The translations under genes and the position numbers were made by a program. Below are positions 1 to 11,796 of a stretch of DNA of 64,000 nucleotides, one piece after another. The DNA is from Ipomoea triloba. Lineage: Eukaryota; Streptophyta; Magnoliopsida; Solanales; Convolvulaceae. The stretch covers positions 6,412,497-6,476,496 of the forward strand of contig NC_044920.1 of the NCBI RefSeq assembly GCF_003576645.1. The letters run 5' to 3'. Below the pieces are notes generated by a model. That model was not told the DNA's origin. It saw only the letters and a program-made list of their open reading frames with translations, and made no database searches. Each line of letters starts with the position of its first letter. The stretch's first letter is position 1.

Positions 1-75
1 CCCACCACCATGAACATTTATATGAAATAAGGTTCATAGGATGACAGAAAATCAAGCTACACTCAATTTATCTTA

Positions 76-1735
76 CTATTCCATAATGGTGGTTATGCTA
101 GGAATTGAAGCTGCAGCATCTTGCAGATCAGACAAGGATAAAGATTTCCATGTTGAGAACTTCTGCTCTGGTGGTGATGAGGACTCATTTCTAGATCTTT
201 GTATTGTAGAGTTGGAAGGTTTCTTGTAAATCCCACCACAACTGTGCTGGTAACTACTATTGATGCCAAAGAAATTATTAAAAGCAAGCAAGTATTTGCA
301 TTTTCTTGTGTATGCATTCTCTGGCTTGAAAATATTTTTGAGAGAGGAATATGAAGACACATCTAATAGACTGATAAAAGATTTGGTGTTTTACCAACAT
401 AGAATTTTGGTATACCACTCCTGAAAAAGGGAAAGCAGGAAATATGTGGACTATGAAGCAAGCATAACACTCTATTAAGCATTGTCCCCTAGAAATAAAC
501 ATTAATTAGTAAAAGAAAATATCATCACATGTGAAATATACAAGGAAGTGTCCAATGATTTCAATTTCAATATATCGAAGCAGAGAAACAAGCAGTAGTA
601 AAGATTGCAGCATTTCAGAAAATATGAAGTTCCTAAATGTGGACCGAATATCTGGATGTATTTTTTATCATATAATTATATTTTCACTGAACCATCACCC
701 AACAACATTATCCAAACATCACAAAGAAAATACTCCAGGACCTTCCTAGGCTTTTCTTGAGTTCAGGAATAGTAGGTCATGCCCATATAAAATTATCAAA
801 ATCAATGTTTTTTTTTAAAAAAAAAATTGGAGTAATTTTTTCTATTGGCCAGGATCTATGACATGCACTGCCCATATATTGAATAATGAAACTTTTGTAG
901 GTTCTTGGCCAGTATTTTATCTTTCCAAAAATCACTTTTTATTGTGTGTGTAACATTTATGATAAAATCTGCAAGTTACATACATTGATTTCTTGAAGAT
1001 GCAATACACATCACGAGATAACATTAACATATCTATTTTAGATTTTAATGAAGTAAGGTCATAATTTCAACCCTTTAGAACCACTCGATCATACACATGC
1101 ATCTATTTGTTAATCCACATCATACTGAATACAGAAATGCACAATCAATAGCACACAGATACATAAATAGAATGCACAAAGTCCTAACATTGTGGTAATA
1201 AGAATCTTCAACATTTAACTGCAATTAAATGATGCGAATATACTAACACAGAAACCTAACTGTAACATCAAATTTAATGGCAAAGTAGTGTTCAAAAATA
1301 TGTACTTTGATTTCAGCCAATAAAACTACACCGTCAAACTAAATAATTAACAGCAATAATCACATGGCATTACATAACATATGCAAATTTGAAGAAAAAA
1401 CCATCTAAAATGCAACGAGAAATGGATTACAGCTACATACTTCAACCGCAAAGCCTCCTCCAAGTCCTCCAAATGGATTGCCGAGCCCTGCACTTCCAGG
1501 GTTCCAGACCTTCACCGTCGGCATCACCACCAGCTGCAGACTCGTCGCTGGCCCTCCCAATAGACGAAGAACTGCGACCACCATCATTCTCCACAATGAC
1601 CTCGCCACGCTGTCCTCCAACGGAGAACCCTGGCGATTTGTACATCGGAATACACGTCATTCCGGTAGCGAATTCCGGCAGTCCGGTCCGACAATAATCG
1701 GAACTGCTCGCCCCCAACGCAATCGGCAAATACAA

Positions 1736-1740
<5 letters not shown>
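76..1740 (-). pseudogene. OXS3-like (OXIDATIVE STRESS 3 family) gene, two exons, probably frameshifted
   Basis: I recognise this family from memory of conserved OXS3-like motifs. Exon 1 (about 1740-1441) encodes a Ser-rich acidic stretch with SSSSIGRASDES, then, one frame away, EVQGS...LEDLEEALRLK. Exon 2 (420-76) encodes SGIPKFYVGK, KSFISLLDVSS, FKPENAYTRK, LLAFN and the C-terminal STWKSLSLSDLQDAA, ending at TAG (78-76). A GTATGT donor at 1440-1435 and a pyrimidine-rich acceptor (..TTTTTCAG) at 422-421 join the exons in the frame that keeps EEALRLK followed by SGIPKFY. OXS3-like proteins are small plant nuclear proteins linked to stress tolerance and chromatin. Two one-base losses appear: one between GDADGEG and EVQGS in exon 1, one in an A-run near position 395 in exon 2. 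They could be real lesions or assembly errors. No convincing start codon is visible because the 5' side runs into (TA)n. Confidence 0.72.
421..1440 (-). other. Intron of the OXS3-like gene
   Basis: AT-rich, with a GTATGT donor at the 1440 end and a TTTTTCAG acceptor at the 421 end. About 1 kb with no convincing coding sequence. The short ORFs here lack family motifs. Confidence 0.6.

Positions 1741-1772
<32 letters not shown>
1740..1772. repeat. (TA)n microsatellite
   Basis: A run of alternating AT separates the 5' part of the OXS3-like exon 1 from the adjacent MITE. The corresponding place in the right-hand paralog (about 63896-63925) is also TA-rich but much shorter, so the run has expanded here and served as a MITE target. 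Confidence 0.95.
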
Positions 1773-1777
<5 letters not shown>

Positions 1778-2029
1778 TTTATTCAAATGTGGCCGCGCCC
1801 TTAAGTGCGGCCGTACGGTTTACACCACTCAATGTTGAGAAATGCACCACTCAATATTACGAAATGCACCACTCAATAACATTGAGTGGTGTATTTCATA
1901 TTTAAGAAACACACCACTCAATGTATTGAGTGGTGTATTTCGTAACATTGAGTGATGCATTTCTTAACATTGAGTGGTGTAAATCGCACGGCCGCACGTA
2001 AGGGCGCGGCCACACCTAAACATGACCCT
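1773..2029. mobile_element. Foldback MITE, GC-rich TIRs and ACCACTCAAT subrepeats
   Basis: The terminal inverted repeats share TGTGGCCGCGCCCTTA and GTGCGGCCGT. The interior holds four direct and four inverted copies of an ACCACTCAAT-like decamer, so nearly the whole element pairs with itself. It sits between TA runs, which hides the target duplication. The right end reads GGGTCATG inward on the minus strand, as in some plant MULE-type MITEs. It has no coding capacity. Confidence 0.8.
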
Positions 2030-2570
2030 ATATATATATATATATATACTAGTATTTTGTACGCTCAATGCGCGAAAACTTATGCCCAATATTAAAATAT
2101 ACCATTTCGCCAGTCCCCTATCACTTAGTGTGCTGACCGTTGGGACGAAGGTTAGTCATCTGGCTGTCGGCCGGAGGGATACCTTTGGGAAAACCCAAAA
2201 TTATATATACACAAATAATATATGTATTTTATACACACATATATGATTTACCATTCATAGAAATTTAATTAAAATATAATCAATCATTAAATAGAAATTA
2301 ATAATTTAAATAAAATGACAATTAAATAATAGAAAAAAGATATGATAGATATAGGTGTAGGGTAATAATGATGGAGTTAAAACTAACGGTGTAAGGGTAG
2401 TTTTGTATAACAAGAATGTAGTAGGGACAATTTTGTCTAATAACATTGAAGTGTACAACATTTAAAGTAAAATGTACACATTTATTAGCATCTAAAAAGA
2501 GGGACATAAATCAAGGATATAACATTGATTGAGACTTATTATGTTTTAAGATATATAGATATATATTATA
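2030..2570. other. AT-rich flank between MITE and copia insertion
   Basis: No gene is recognisable. The only ORFs are (TA)n-driven or short. This is the target-side DNA left of the copia target duplication, ending in a TA-rich stretch before TGTTC. Confidence 0.6.
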
Positions 2571-2575
2571 TGTTC
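2571..2575 (+). repeat. Left target-site duplication (TGTTC) of the copia element
   Basis: TGTTC immediately precedes the 5' LTR start and recurs at 22846-22850 right after the 3' LTR end. A 5-bp duplication is what copia integrases produce. The match defines the element's outer limits. Confidence 0.8.
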
Positions 2576-2978
2576 CGTTGGAATAATATTGAGTCCACCG
2601 ATTTGATTGGGGTAAAAGTGGACTCGAGTTCTAAAATTTTGTACACATAAAGTAGAAAATGGGTGAATGAGAAATTGTTTCTCAAATGTACCTATTAGAT
2701 CATCTTTATAATGCTTTATTATTTTAGGATAATCTTTATTCTAATCTTGTTTCAATCCCAGTGAGGTGGTTATCTCTTGTGCTTGATCTTTAGCTATCAT
2801 TAGAATTCTAATAATAAAGAATTCTAAGTGGCTTTCAACTAATCCATTTTTTATTCCAATTTTGTCTTTTAATTCTTATAATGGATTAGTTAGGAATGAC
2901 CACGGACCTTTCCTTTATTAGCATTTCTTCTCCTATATAAGGAGTACAATTCATTAGGGAATTTGCAAAAAAAAAAAN

Positions 2979-4144
2979 TATAGAATTTTATTCAAATGTG
3001 GCCGCGCCCTTACGTGCGGCCGTACGGTTTACACCACTCAATGTTGAGAAATGCACCACTCAATATTACGAAATGCACCACTCAATAACATTGAGTGGTG
3101 TATTTCATATTTAAGAAACACACCACTCAATGTATTGAGTGGTGTATTTCGTAACATTGAGTGATGCATTTCTTAACATTGAGTGGTGTAAATCGCACGG
3201 CCGCACGTAAGGGCGCGGCCACACCTAAACATGACCCTATATATATATATATATATACTAGTATTTTGTACGCTCAATGCGCGAAAACTTATGCCCAATA
3301 TTAAAATATACCATTTCGCCAGTCCCCTATCACTTAGTGTGCTGACCGTTGGGACGAAGGTTAGTCATCTGGCTGTCGGCCGGAGGGATACCTTTGGGAA
3401 AACCCAAAATTATATATACACAAATAATATATGTATTTTATACACACATATATGATTTACCATTCATAGAAATTTAATTAAAATATAATCAATCATTAAA
3501 TAGAAATTAATAATTTAAATAAAATGACAATTAAATAATAGAAAAAAGATATGATAGATATAGGTGTAGGGTAATAATGATGGAGTTAAAACTAACGGTG
3601 TAAGGGTAGTTTTGTATAACAAGAATGTAGTAGGGACAATTTTGTCTAATAACATTGAAGTGTACAACATTTAAAGTAAAATGTACACATTTATTAGCAT
3701 CTAAAAAGAGGGACATAAATCAAGGATATAACATTGATTGAGACTTATTATGTTTTAAGATATATAGATATATATTATATGTTCCGTTGGAATAATATTG
3801 AGTCCACCGATTTGATTGGGGTAAAAGTGGACTCGAGTTCTAAAATTTTGTACACATAAAGTAGAAAATGGGTGAATGAGAAATTGTTTCTCAAATGTAC
3901 CTATTAGATCATCTTTATAATGCTTTATTATTTTAGGATAATCTTTATTCTAATCTTGTTTCAATCCCAGTGAGGTGGTTATCTCTTGTGCTTGATCTTT
4001 AGCTATCATTAGAATTCTAATAATAAAGAATTCTAAGTGGCTTTCAACTAATCCATTTTTTATTCCAATTTTGTCTTTTAATTCTTATAATGGATTAGTT
4101 AGGAATGACCACGGACCTTTCCTTTATTAGCATTTCTTCTCCTA
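2979..4144. repeat. Second copy of 1770-2935 after a single N (probable assembly duplicate)
   Basis: Offset 1209 bp. It includes a second copy of the MITE (2982-3238), the flank and the LTR start. At least one difference is visible (CTTAAGTG at 1800 against CTTACGTG here). The copy begins immediately after the single N at 2978. Confidence 0.85.
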
Positions 4145-5080
4145 GCAAATTCCCTAATGAATTGTACTCCTTATATAGGAGAAGAAATGCTAATAAAGGA
4201 AAGGTCCGTGGTCATTCCTAACTAATCCATTATAAGAATTAAAAGACAAAATTGGAATAAAAAATGGATTAGTTGAAAGCCACTTAGAATTCTTTATTAT
4301 TAGAATTCTAATGATAGCTAAAGATCAAGCACAAGAGATAACCACCTCACTGGGATTGAAACAAGATTAGAATAAAGATTATCCTAAAATAATAAAGCAT
4401 TATAAAGATGATCTAATAGGTACATTTGAGAAACAATTTCTCATTCACCCATTTTCTACTTTATGTGTACAAAATTTTAGAACTCGAGTCCACTTTTACC
4501 CCAATCAAATCGGTGGACTCAATATTATTCCAACGGAACATATAATATATATCTATATATCTTAAAACATAATAAGTCTCAATCAATGTTATATCCTTGA
4601 TTTATGTCCCTCGCAAATTCCCTAATGAATTGTACTCCTTATATAGGAGAAGAAATGCTAATAAAGGAAAGGTCCGTGGTCATTCCTAACTAATCCATTA
4701 TAAGAATTAAAAGACAAAATTGGAATAAAAAATGGATTAGTTGAAAGCCACTTAGAATTCTTTATTATTAGAATTCTAATGATAGCTAAAGATCAAGCAC
4801 AAGAGATAACCACCTCACTGGGATTGAAACAAGATTAGAATAAAGATTATCCTAAAATAATAAAGCATTATAAAGATGATCTAATAGGTACATTTGAGAA
4901 ACAATTTCTCATTCACCCATTTTCTACTTTATGTGTACAAAATTTTAGAACTCGAGTCCACTTTTACCCCAATCAAATCGGTGGACTCAATATTATTCCA
5001 ACGGAACATATAATATATATCTATATATCTTAAAACATAATAAGTCTCAATCAATGTTATATCCTTGATTTATGTCCCTC
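4145..5080 (-). repeat. Two head-to-tail 468-bp inverted copies of the LTR 5' portion
   Basis: 4145-4612 is the reverse complement of the LTR/flank segment, and 4613-5080 repeats it exactly. With the forward copy ending at 4144 it forms a snapback of about 437-bp arms around a 31-bp spacer. It abuts an N gap. An assembly cause is likelier than a biological palindrome. Confidence 0.85.
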
Positions 5081-5105
5081 NNNNNNNNNNNNNNNNNNNN
5101 NNNNN
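5081..5105. other. Assembly gap (25 N)
   Basis: A run of unknown bases inside the copia 5' LTR. The sequence on each side is from the same LTR in opposite orientations. Confidence 0.98.
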
Positions 5106-5393
5106 CAAATGTACCTATTAGATCATCTTTATAATGCTTTATTATTTTAGGTAATCATCTTTATTCTTATTCATCTTGTTTCAATCCCAGTGAGGTGGTT
5201 ATCTCTTGTGCTTGATCTTTAGCTATCATTAGAATTCTAATAATAAAGAATTCTAAGTGGCTTTCAACTAATCCATTTTTTATTCCAATTTTGTCTTTTA
5301 ATTCTTATAATGGATTAGTTAGGAATGACCACGGACCTTTCCTTTATTAGCATTTCTTCTCCTATATAAGGAGTACAATTCATTAGGGAATTT

Positions 5394-5428
<35 letters not shown>

Positions 5429-5880
5429 AAAACAAAAAACAAAAAACAGAAAGATAAAAAAGAAAAAGAAAACCAATTGTTTCCTTTCCATTTCGGTAGT
5501 ATAAGGAATAGGTAGTAAGATAGCAATAAACCATCTTACTTGGGTTTATTCTATTATTACCATTCTTCGTCCTGATTCCTCATAACTCTTATTTTAAGAG
5601 TCTTGTTTAGCCATTCCCTACATAAAATTGTGTTCTACCCTTTTTCTTGTTCGCCGGGTCTATTTTATTGAGTGCTCAATAATTAGATCGAAATTCGTTT
5701 TATCCTGGGAAGCCTAGGCTACAACGCTCCTAGCACCTTTGGGAGGTAGCAAATAAGGTTTTAAGGATAGTGTGGGTACCACGCGACTCGAATTTACAAC
5801 CTCCTCAAATTTCCCTTGTATCCTCCGTTGTTTTGTTATTTTAGTTCCCGAATCATTTTTTCTCATAACATTCCCTTTCA

Positions 5881-5915
5881 AGCTTAAAACCGTATTCGCT
5901 GTTTCTTGAGAAAAG
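5881..5915 (+). other. Leader/primer-binding-site position of copia element
   Basis: Directly after the LTR CA the sequence reads AGCTTAAAACCG rather than the usual TGGTATCAGAGC complementary to initiator-Met tRNA. Either a different primer is used or the site has decayed. Confidence 0.4.
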
Positions 5916-8900
5916 ATGGATTCCTCAGTATTGCCTGCTAATAACAACGATGATCAAGATATGGTTTTTGGAACTATTGGCGCGAATGGCAATGATGTTG
6001 CACATTCCGATGCTTTGGTGAACTTTGGTTCGCAAACCGGTGGTGGCATGCAAGGGTATCACCCTATGATGCAGGTACCTGTCTTGGTACCAAGTGGATC
6101 AGCTGAGAAACCGGAGAAGTTCAATGGGTTGAACTCGAATTTCAAGCGGTGGCAACAAAAGATGTTGTTTTATCTGGTAACTCTTGGCTTGGCAAGGTTC
6201 TTGAACGAGAATCCTCCTGAGATAAGGGAGAATGATGTTCAATCTGAGTATGTGGCGAAAGCATGGAAGGATTATGATTTCCTTTGTTGTAATTACATAC
6301 TCAGCGGGTTGTCTGATGTGTTATAGGATGTATATCGAAAATTCAACACAACTAAAGAGTTGTGGAAAGCCTTGGATCACAAGTATAAATACGAGGATGC
6401 CGGCTCAAAGAAATTTGTTGTTGGTCGATTCCTTGACTTTAAAATGGTTTATTTCAAGACCGCGCTTAGTCAAGTTGAAGATTAACAATTAATCTTTGAC
6501 GAGATTCGTGACGAAGGCATGGTGGTGAGTGAAGCCTTCCAAGTGGCATCTGTAATTCATTTGTTGCCTCCAGGTTGGAAAGACTTCAAGAATTACCTTA
6601 AGCATAAGCGAAAGGAAATGAACATGGATACTTTGGTCCAACGATTACGGGTTGAGTAACGTAATAGGAAAAATGATGGAAGAATTCCTATCATTGATGG
6701 TGTTAAAGCCAATGTTTTGGAGCACGGTAATAGCTCCAAGAAAGTCAAGAAGAACAAATAGAAATTTGTTCACAAAGGAGGTGTTACCAAGACGAAGTTT
6801 CATGGTAAGTGTTTTAATTGTGGCAAGAATGGACACAAGATATCTAAATGCAGGGCTCCAAAGAAGAAGAACAAGAGTTCTGAAGCCTATGTTGTTGGAG
6901 AAAGCAGTCAGAAAGAAGCCGAGATCATCCTTTCGGCTATGGTGACTGAAGTGAACCTCGTGGGATCTGACCAGCGTGAGTGATTTATCAACACCGGTGC
7001 AACAAGGCATATATGTTGCAACCGTGAGTTGTTTAGCACCTTTGAGACCGTTGATGGTGAGAAGGTGTGGATGGATAACTCCGCTTATTCTGCTGTGGAA
7101 GGAGTAGGCAAGATGATTCTGAAGATGACTTCCGAGAAGGAACTGACATTGAACAATGTGTTATATGTCCTGGAGCTGCGAAAGAATTTGGTGTCTGGCT
7201 CGTTGCTGAACAAGCATGGATCCCGTATGGTTTTTGAGTCAGATAAAGTAGTTTTATCTAAACAAGGAATGTTTGTTGGTAAAGGTTATGTAACTAATGG
7301 GATTTTTAAGCTCAATGTATTGCCTATTATCATGAATAAGAGCAAAGTTAATTCTGTTTACTTGCTTGAGTCTTCCAATTTGTGGCATGGTAGACTAGGT
7401 CATGTTAATTTTGATTCTATACGTAGATTAATTAGCATGAATCATATTCCTATGTTTCAAATTAACACAAATAATAAATGTGAAATTTGTGTTGAGGCAA
7501 AATTAACTAAAACACCTTTCAAATTGGTTGAAAGGCAAACTGAGCCACTTGAATTAATTCATAGTGATCTGTGTGATTTTAGATCAATACAAACCAGAGG
7601 TGGTAATAAATATTTTATCACGTTTATCGATGATAGCACACGTTATTGCTATGTGTATTTGCTTAAAAGCAAAAATGAAGCCTTAGACAAATTCATTCTT
7701 TACAAGAATGAAGTAGAAAACCAACTTAATCGTAGGATTAAGAAGTTTAGAAGTGATAGAGGTGGTGAGTATGAAGCACCCATCGGTGACTTCTGCGCAA
7801 GCATAGGTATCATACATGAGCGTACGACACCTTATGCACCTCAATCAAATGGAGTTGCCGAACGAAAGAACCGTACATTGAAAGATATGATGAATGCGAT
7901 GCTTATAAGTTCAGGCCTACCTCAAAACATGTGGGGTGAGGCAATTTTGACAAGTAATTACCTTTCAAATAAGGTACCCCACAAGAAGCTCGATAAGACT
8001 CCTTATGAGATGTGGAAAGGTAGGAAACCTTCCTACCAATACCTCAAAGTGTGGGGGTATCTTGCAAAAGTTTTGGTTCCAACACCTAAGAAAATAAAGA
8101 TAGGATCTAAAACAATGGACTGTATCTTTATTGGTTATGCACGTAATAGTAGTGCTTACCAATTCTTAGTACATGAGTCTCATAATCCAGATGTACATAA
8201 GAATACGATAATAGAATCGAGAAATGCTTGTTTTTTCGAAAATATATTTCCTTGTAGGTCCAACGAGGGACCTAGTACGTCAAAACGGACGTTTGACGTA
8301 TTTATGGATAATGATAGTGGGGATTATGAGAAAGAACCCGAGTTCGAGCCTAGACGTAGCAAACGGGCAAGAGTAGAAAAGTCTTTTGTTCCTGATTTTC
8401 TAACTTACTTGATAGAGTATGATTCTAGTACTCTAACTTGCTTATTAGAAAAAGAACTAGATTTTCTAACTTGTTTGTTAGAAAATGGGCCTCGAGCGTA
8501 TTTAGAAGCCGTGACTTCTACAGAAGGACCAATGTGGAAAGAAGCTATAAAAAGTGAGGTGGATTCTATTTTACAGAATCATACTTGGGAACTTGTTGAT
8601 CTTCCTCCGGGTAGTAAACCTTTAGGATCCAAGTGGGTTTTTAAAAGAAAGATGAAACCGGATGGTTTTATCGACAAGTATAAGGCTAGGCTTGTAATTA
8701 AAGGTTACAAGCAACTAGAGGGCTTTGATTATTTTGACACGTATTCTCCCGTGACGAGAATAAATTCCATTAGGATACCATAGCCGCGTTGCGGAATTTG
8801 GAAGTTCATCAAATGGATGTAAAAACAGCTTTCTTAAATGGAGAGTTAGATGAAGAAATCTATATGGAACAACCTGAAGGGTTTGTTGTTCCCGGACAAG

Positions 8901-11365
8901 AAAAGAAAGTGTGTAGATTGGTTAAATCGCTATACGGTTTAAAACAGGCTCCTAAACAATGGCACGAGAAGTTTGACCATGCGATGTTAACAAATGGGTT
9001 TAAAATAAACGAGAGTGATAAGTGTGTCTATGTTAAAGAAACGATAAATGGTTATGTCATTCTCTGTTTATACGTAGATGATATACTCATCGTTGGTAGT
9101 AATGATCGAATGATCAAATCTACCAAAAATATGTTAAATATGAGATTTGACATGAAGGATATGGGTTTGGCTGATTTAATTCTCAGAATTAAAATCATTA
9201 GAAGACCTGATGGTCTTATGTTAAGTCAAACTCATTATGTTGATAAAATCCTTGAAAAATTTAACAAGGATGATAATCAAGTGGCTAAGACACCTTTTGA
9301 TATAAACATTTTACTAACCAAGAATCAAGGAGAGTGTATTTTTCAAGTAGAATATGCTCGAATTATTGGTAGTTTAATGTATCTAATGAGTTGTACTAGG
9401 CCAGATATTGCCTTTGCAGTTAGCAAACTCAGTAGATATATAAGTAACCCCGGTGATATACACTGGAAGGCAATTATAAGGGTTATGAGATATTTAAGAT
9501 ATACTCGTGACCTAGAACTGCACTATACAAGATATCCCGCTGTACTTGAGGGTTACAGCAACGCTAATTGGATATCAAGGATTCTAAGTCCACGAGTGGT
9601 TACGTGTTTACGTTAGCTAGTGCAGCTATTTCATGGAAATCCTCGAAACAATCCTTGATAGCTAGATCCATGATGGAATCTGAGCTAATAGCCTTAGACA
9701 AATGTTGTGAAGAGGCTGAATGGCTACGCCATTTTCTCGAGGATATTCCTTGTTGGGAAAAACCTGTACCTCCCATCTGTGTGCATTGTGATAGTGATAA
9801 GCACCAAGAATAGCCTATTTTAAGGGTCATTTATGGGCTAGAATTGTAGAGTTTATTACCCATTTCATAAGAATATCATGCGTTTAGACTCAGATGTGAC
9901 CAAAACTTCTAACGAGAGTGTGGAAGATGTTTTTAAGGTATTCTACAGCCAAAGGGAGGACTTAAGGCCAAAACTGAGCAGAAAATGAAGAAACCATGAA
10001 GCAGGAGCCTCCCACGCAACCTCACACGCGTGTAGGTGGACGTGGAATCATTCCAGAAGCTCCCCACGCCCTCTACCACGCATGGCGATAGTCGTCGAAG
10101 CATCAAGGCTCGACACGTCGAGAGTGTGCCGTAGCATTTTCTCGGAAAATCCTTGAGGGCTCGACGCGTCGAGAGCCCTGTGTCACCCTAAAATTCTGCT
10201 GCGCGGAAATTGTCTATCTTACCCCTTTTTTTTCCCCTATATAAGGCTCATTATTTCAGACCTTTGAAGGAGGAGGAGGCACCCAATAACTTTAGATCTT
10301 AGTTTTTTTTTCCAAATTCTTCCCCTTTGGGGAGGAAGACAAATACTCTTCCTTAGATTAGATTTAGCTTAGTGTAGAAGATGAAGATCTTGTAGATTCA
10401 AAGCTTTCCTTAGGTAAAACTCTTCTTTTAATATAAAGTTTGCTCTTTTACTTTTTTTCTTTGTTTCCTTGTTGATATTAATGTTTATCATGTTAGAGTA
10501 GAGTAGTTTGGGTGTGTGTGCCCTTGTTAATCTATGGATTGATGCTTATAATTTATCTTATGATCTTGTGTATTGTGGGAGTATGATTGATGATTGTATG
10601 GATGATGTTGTTCAATCTTTGCTTCTATTTCCGGCCGGGATAGTTAGTGAACCGAGTGGAAGTGAGAGAGTGCGCGATAGCGGCCTCCCACGAGCCCAAC
10701 TCATCTATATCTCCGCTCTTAATCCAAAAGGATGAGATCCGAGAGGAGTGGTAGGCAATGTGTTCGATAAAATGCCTCAACCGAATGAGGATTGAGAGTC
10801 TGAGTGTGACGCCACTCGGTACCAATACCGTGACTCCCTAGATCAATCCCGAAACCTAATTCCAAGCTACCTACGATAATCGATCCTTTGGCTTAACTTT
10901 GGCATGCACCTCTTCCTTTTATCTTTTGTATTTTCTATCCCAATCTTTCCTTTCAAACCATACCCATGAACAAACCATCTCCTTACGATTCTTGCAACTC
11001 TTACCTTTCAACCTCCTAAATGCCAACATAAATTCGGTTCCCATTCGCCATCCTTGAGAGACACGACACTCGGGGAGTCTTGACTCTTCGTTTTACCACT
11101 TCCACCTTCACGTACCCTCATCACTAAACACACAACATCAGATAGTCAAGCCGCAATTGGAAGGGTACAAAGTAATATCTACAATGGTAAGTTTAGACAT
11201 ATACGTCGTAGACATAATACCATTAAACAACTTCTCACAACTGGTGTTGTCTCTGTTGATTTTGTAAAATCAATAGATAACATAGCGGATCCACTAACCA
11301 AAGGGTTAAATAAAGAGTTGATAGAGAAACTGATACGAGGAATGGGATTAAAGCCCATGGATTGA
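5916..11365 (+). pseudogene. Ty1/copia gag-pol polyprotein (dead), split by a solo LTR
   Basis: One frame from ATG 5916 runs through gag (KFNGLNSNFKRWQQKML, UBN2/DUF4219 type), a CCHC knuckle (CFNCGKNGHKISKC, about 6811), protease, then integrase with HSDLCD, FIDDSTRYCYVYL and FRSDRGGEYE. Reverse transcriptase follows ([25 protein letters not shown], split here only by frame; [16 protein letters not shown] about 9077), then RNase H (SKSTSGYVF, about 9580). Stops in the same frame lie at 6324 (TAG), 6483 (TAA), 6657 (TAA), 6759 (TAG) and 6981 (TGA). Frameshifts lie near 8775 and 9570. The protease Asp is Asn (FINTGATRH). A solo LTR splits RNase H after HCDS, and DSQAAIGR resumes at 11141. The last codon is TGA 11363-11365. 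Typical intact copia polyproteins are about 1,300 residues, and this is roughly full length. Confidence 0.93.
9790..11145 (+). mobile_element. Solo LTR of an Athila-like gypsy element with TSD GATAG
   Basis: The LTR itself is 9795-11140 (1346 bp, TGATAAG...CATCA) and is flanked by GATAG at 9790-9794 and 11141-11145. Removing it and one GATAG rejoins the copia RNase H. Its ends and landmarks match the gypsy LTR at 57912-about 59210: a TGATAAG start, ACACGCGTGT motifs, a CCTATATAAGG promoter (10237) and GACACTCGGGGAGTC near the end. No gypsy coding sequence is inside, so the element was removed by LTR-LTR recombination. The 9830-11140 stretch therefore has no genes. Confidence 0.9.
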
Positions 11366-11796
11366 AAATTCTATAGTGGATACCCAACCTAGCTGGCACC
11401 TAGGTTCAATGGGACAACTAAATTGTAGAATGAAATGTGTCACTGTAGGGGTCTCGAACTCCTACCTTTTCCTTGTAGAACAGTGACTCCTGCATGAGGC
11501 TAGCACGCAGATGCTTTAATGATTCAAATGTCTGTAGAGAGTATGCAAGATACTCGGAAAAGAATCACATATGTTAGAGAGAAGTGAGGGTCGCTTCAAA
11601 GGAGTAAATATGTCATCATCTACACAAACAACCGTCGGTTCAAAGACATCGCGTTCTACCAGACAGTCAGTAAAGTAAATATATCTTCACAAGGGAAGGT
11701 TCAAAGGGTAACACCTACCTATCCTATACAGGAATCGTCCTTTGAACACAGTTGTGTCTCTTAGTTTCGAAATCAATTTTCATTCATGTGGGAGAT
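11366..11796 (+). other. Copia 3' untranslated region and polypurine tract
   Basis: Noncoding sequence between the pol stop and the 3' LTR. It ends in GTGGGAGAT directly before TGTTGG, the classic copia polypurine tract position (about 11788-11796). Confidence 0.75.

Larger units (their letters stand above)
2576..5880 (+). mobile_element. 5' LTR region of copia element, scrambled by assembly
   Basis: The true LTR should be about 0.9 kb, judged from the 3' LTR (11797-12066 plus 22204-22845). Here it starts at 2576 (CGTTGGAATAAT, against TGTTGGAATAAT in the 3' LTR). It is cut at the single N (2978), restarted in a duplicate (3785-4144), then present in inverted orientation twice (4145-4612 and 4613-5080). 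After a 25-N gap it resumes forward at 5106 and ends at ..CCCTTTCA (5880). It contains a TATATAAGG box (5363) and a long A-run at 5397-5427. Lengths here should not be trusted. Confidence 0.7.

Noticed and set aside
1478..1774. Plus-strand ORF opposite OXS3-like exon 1
   Set aside because: Shadow of the minus-strand exon, whose motifs and splice sites are convincing. It ends in (IY)n from the TA repeat.
1442..1786. A 114-residue minus-strand ORF taken as a complete gene
   Set aside because: Its 3' end contradicts the family: EVQGS and EEALRLK lie in another frame and join exon 2. Its 5' end is (TA)n.
3231..3716. Second set of small ORFs identical to those at 2022-2507
   Set aside because: Duplicate after the single N at 2978. 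Not independent genes.
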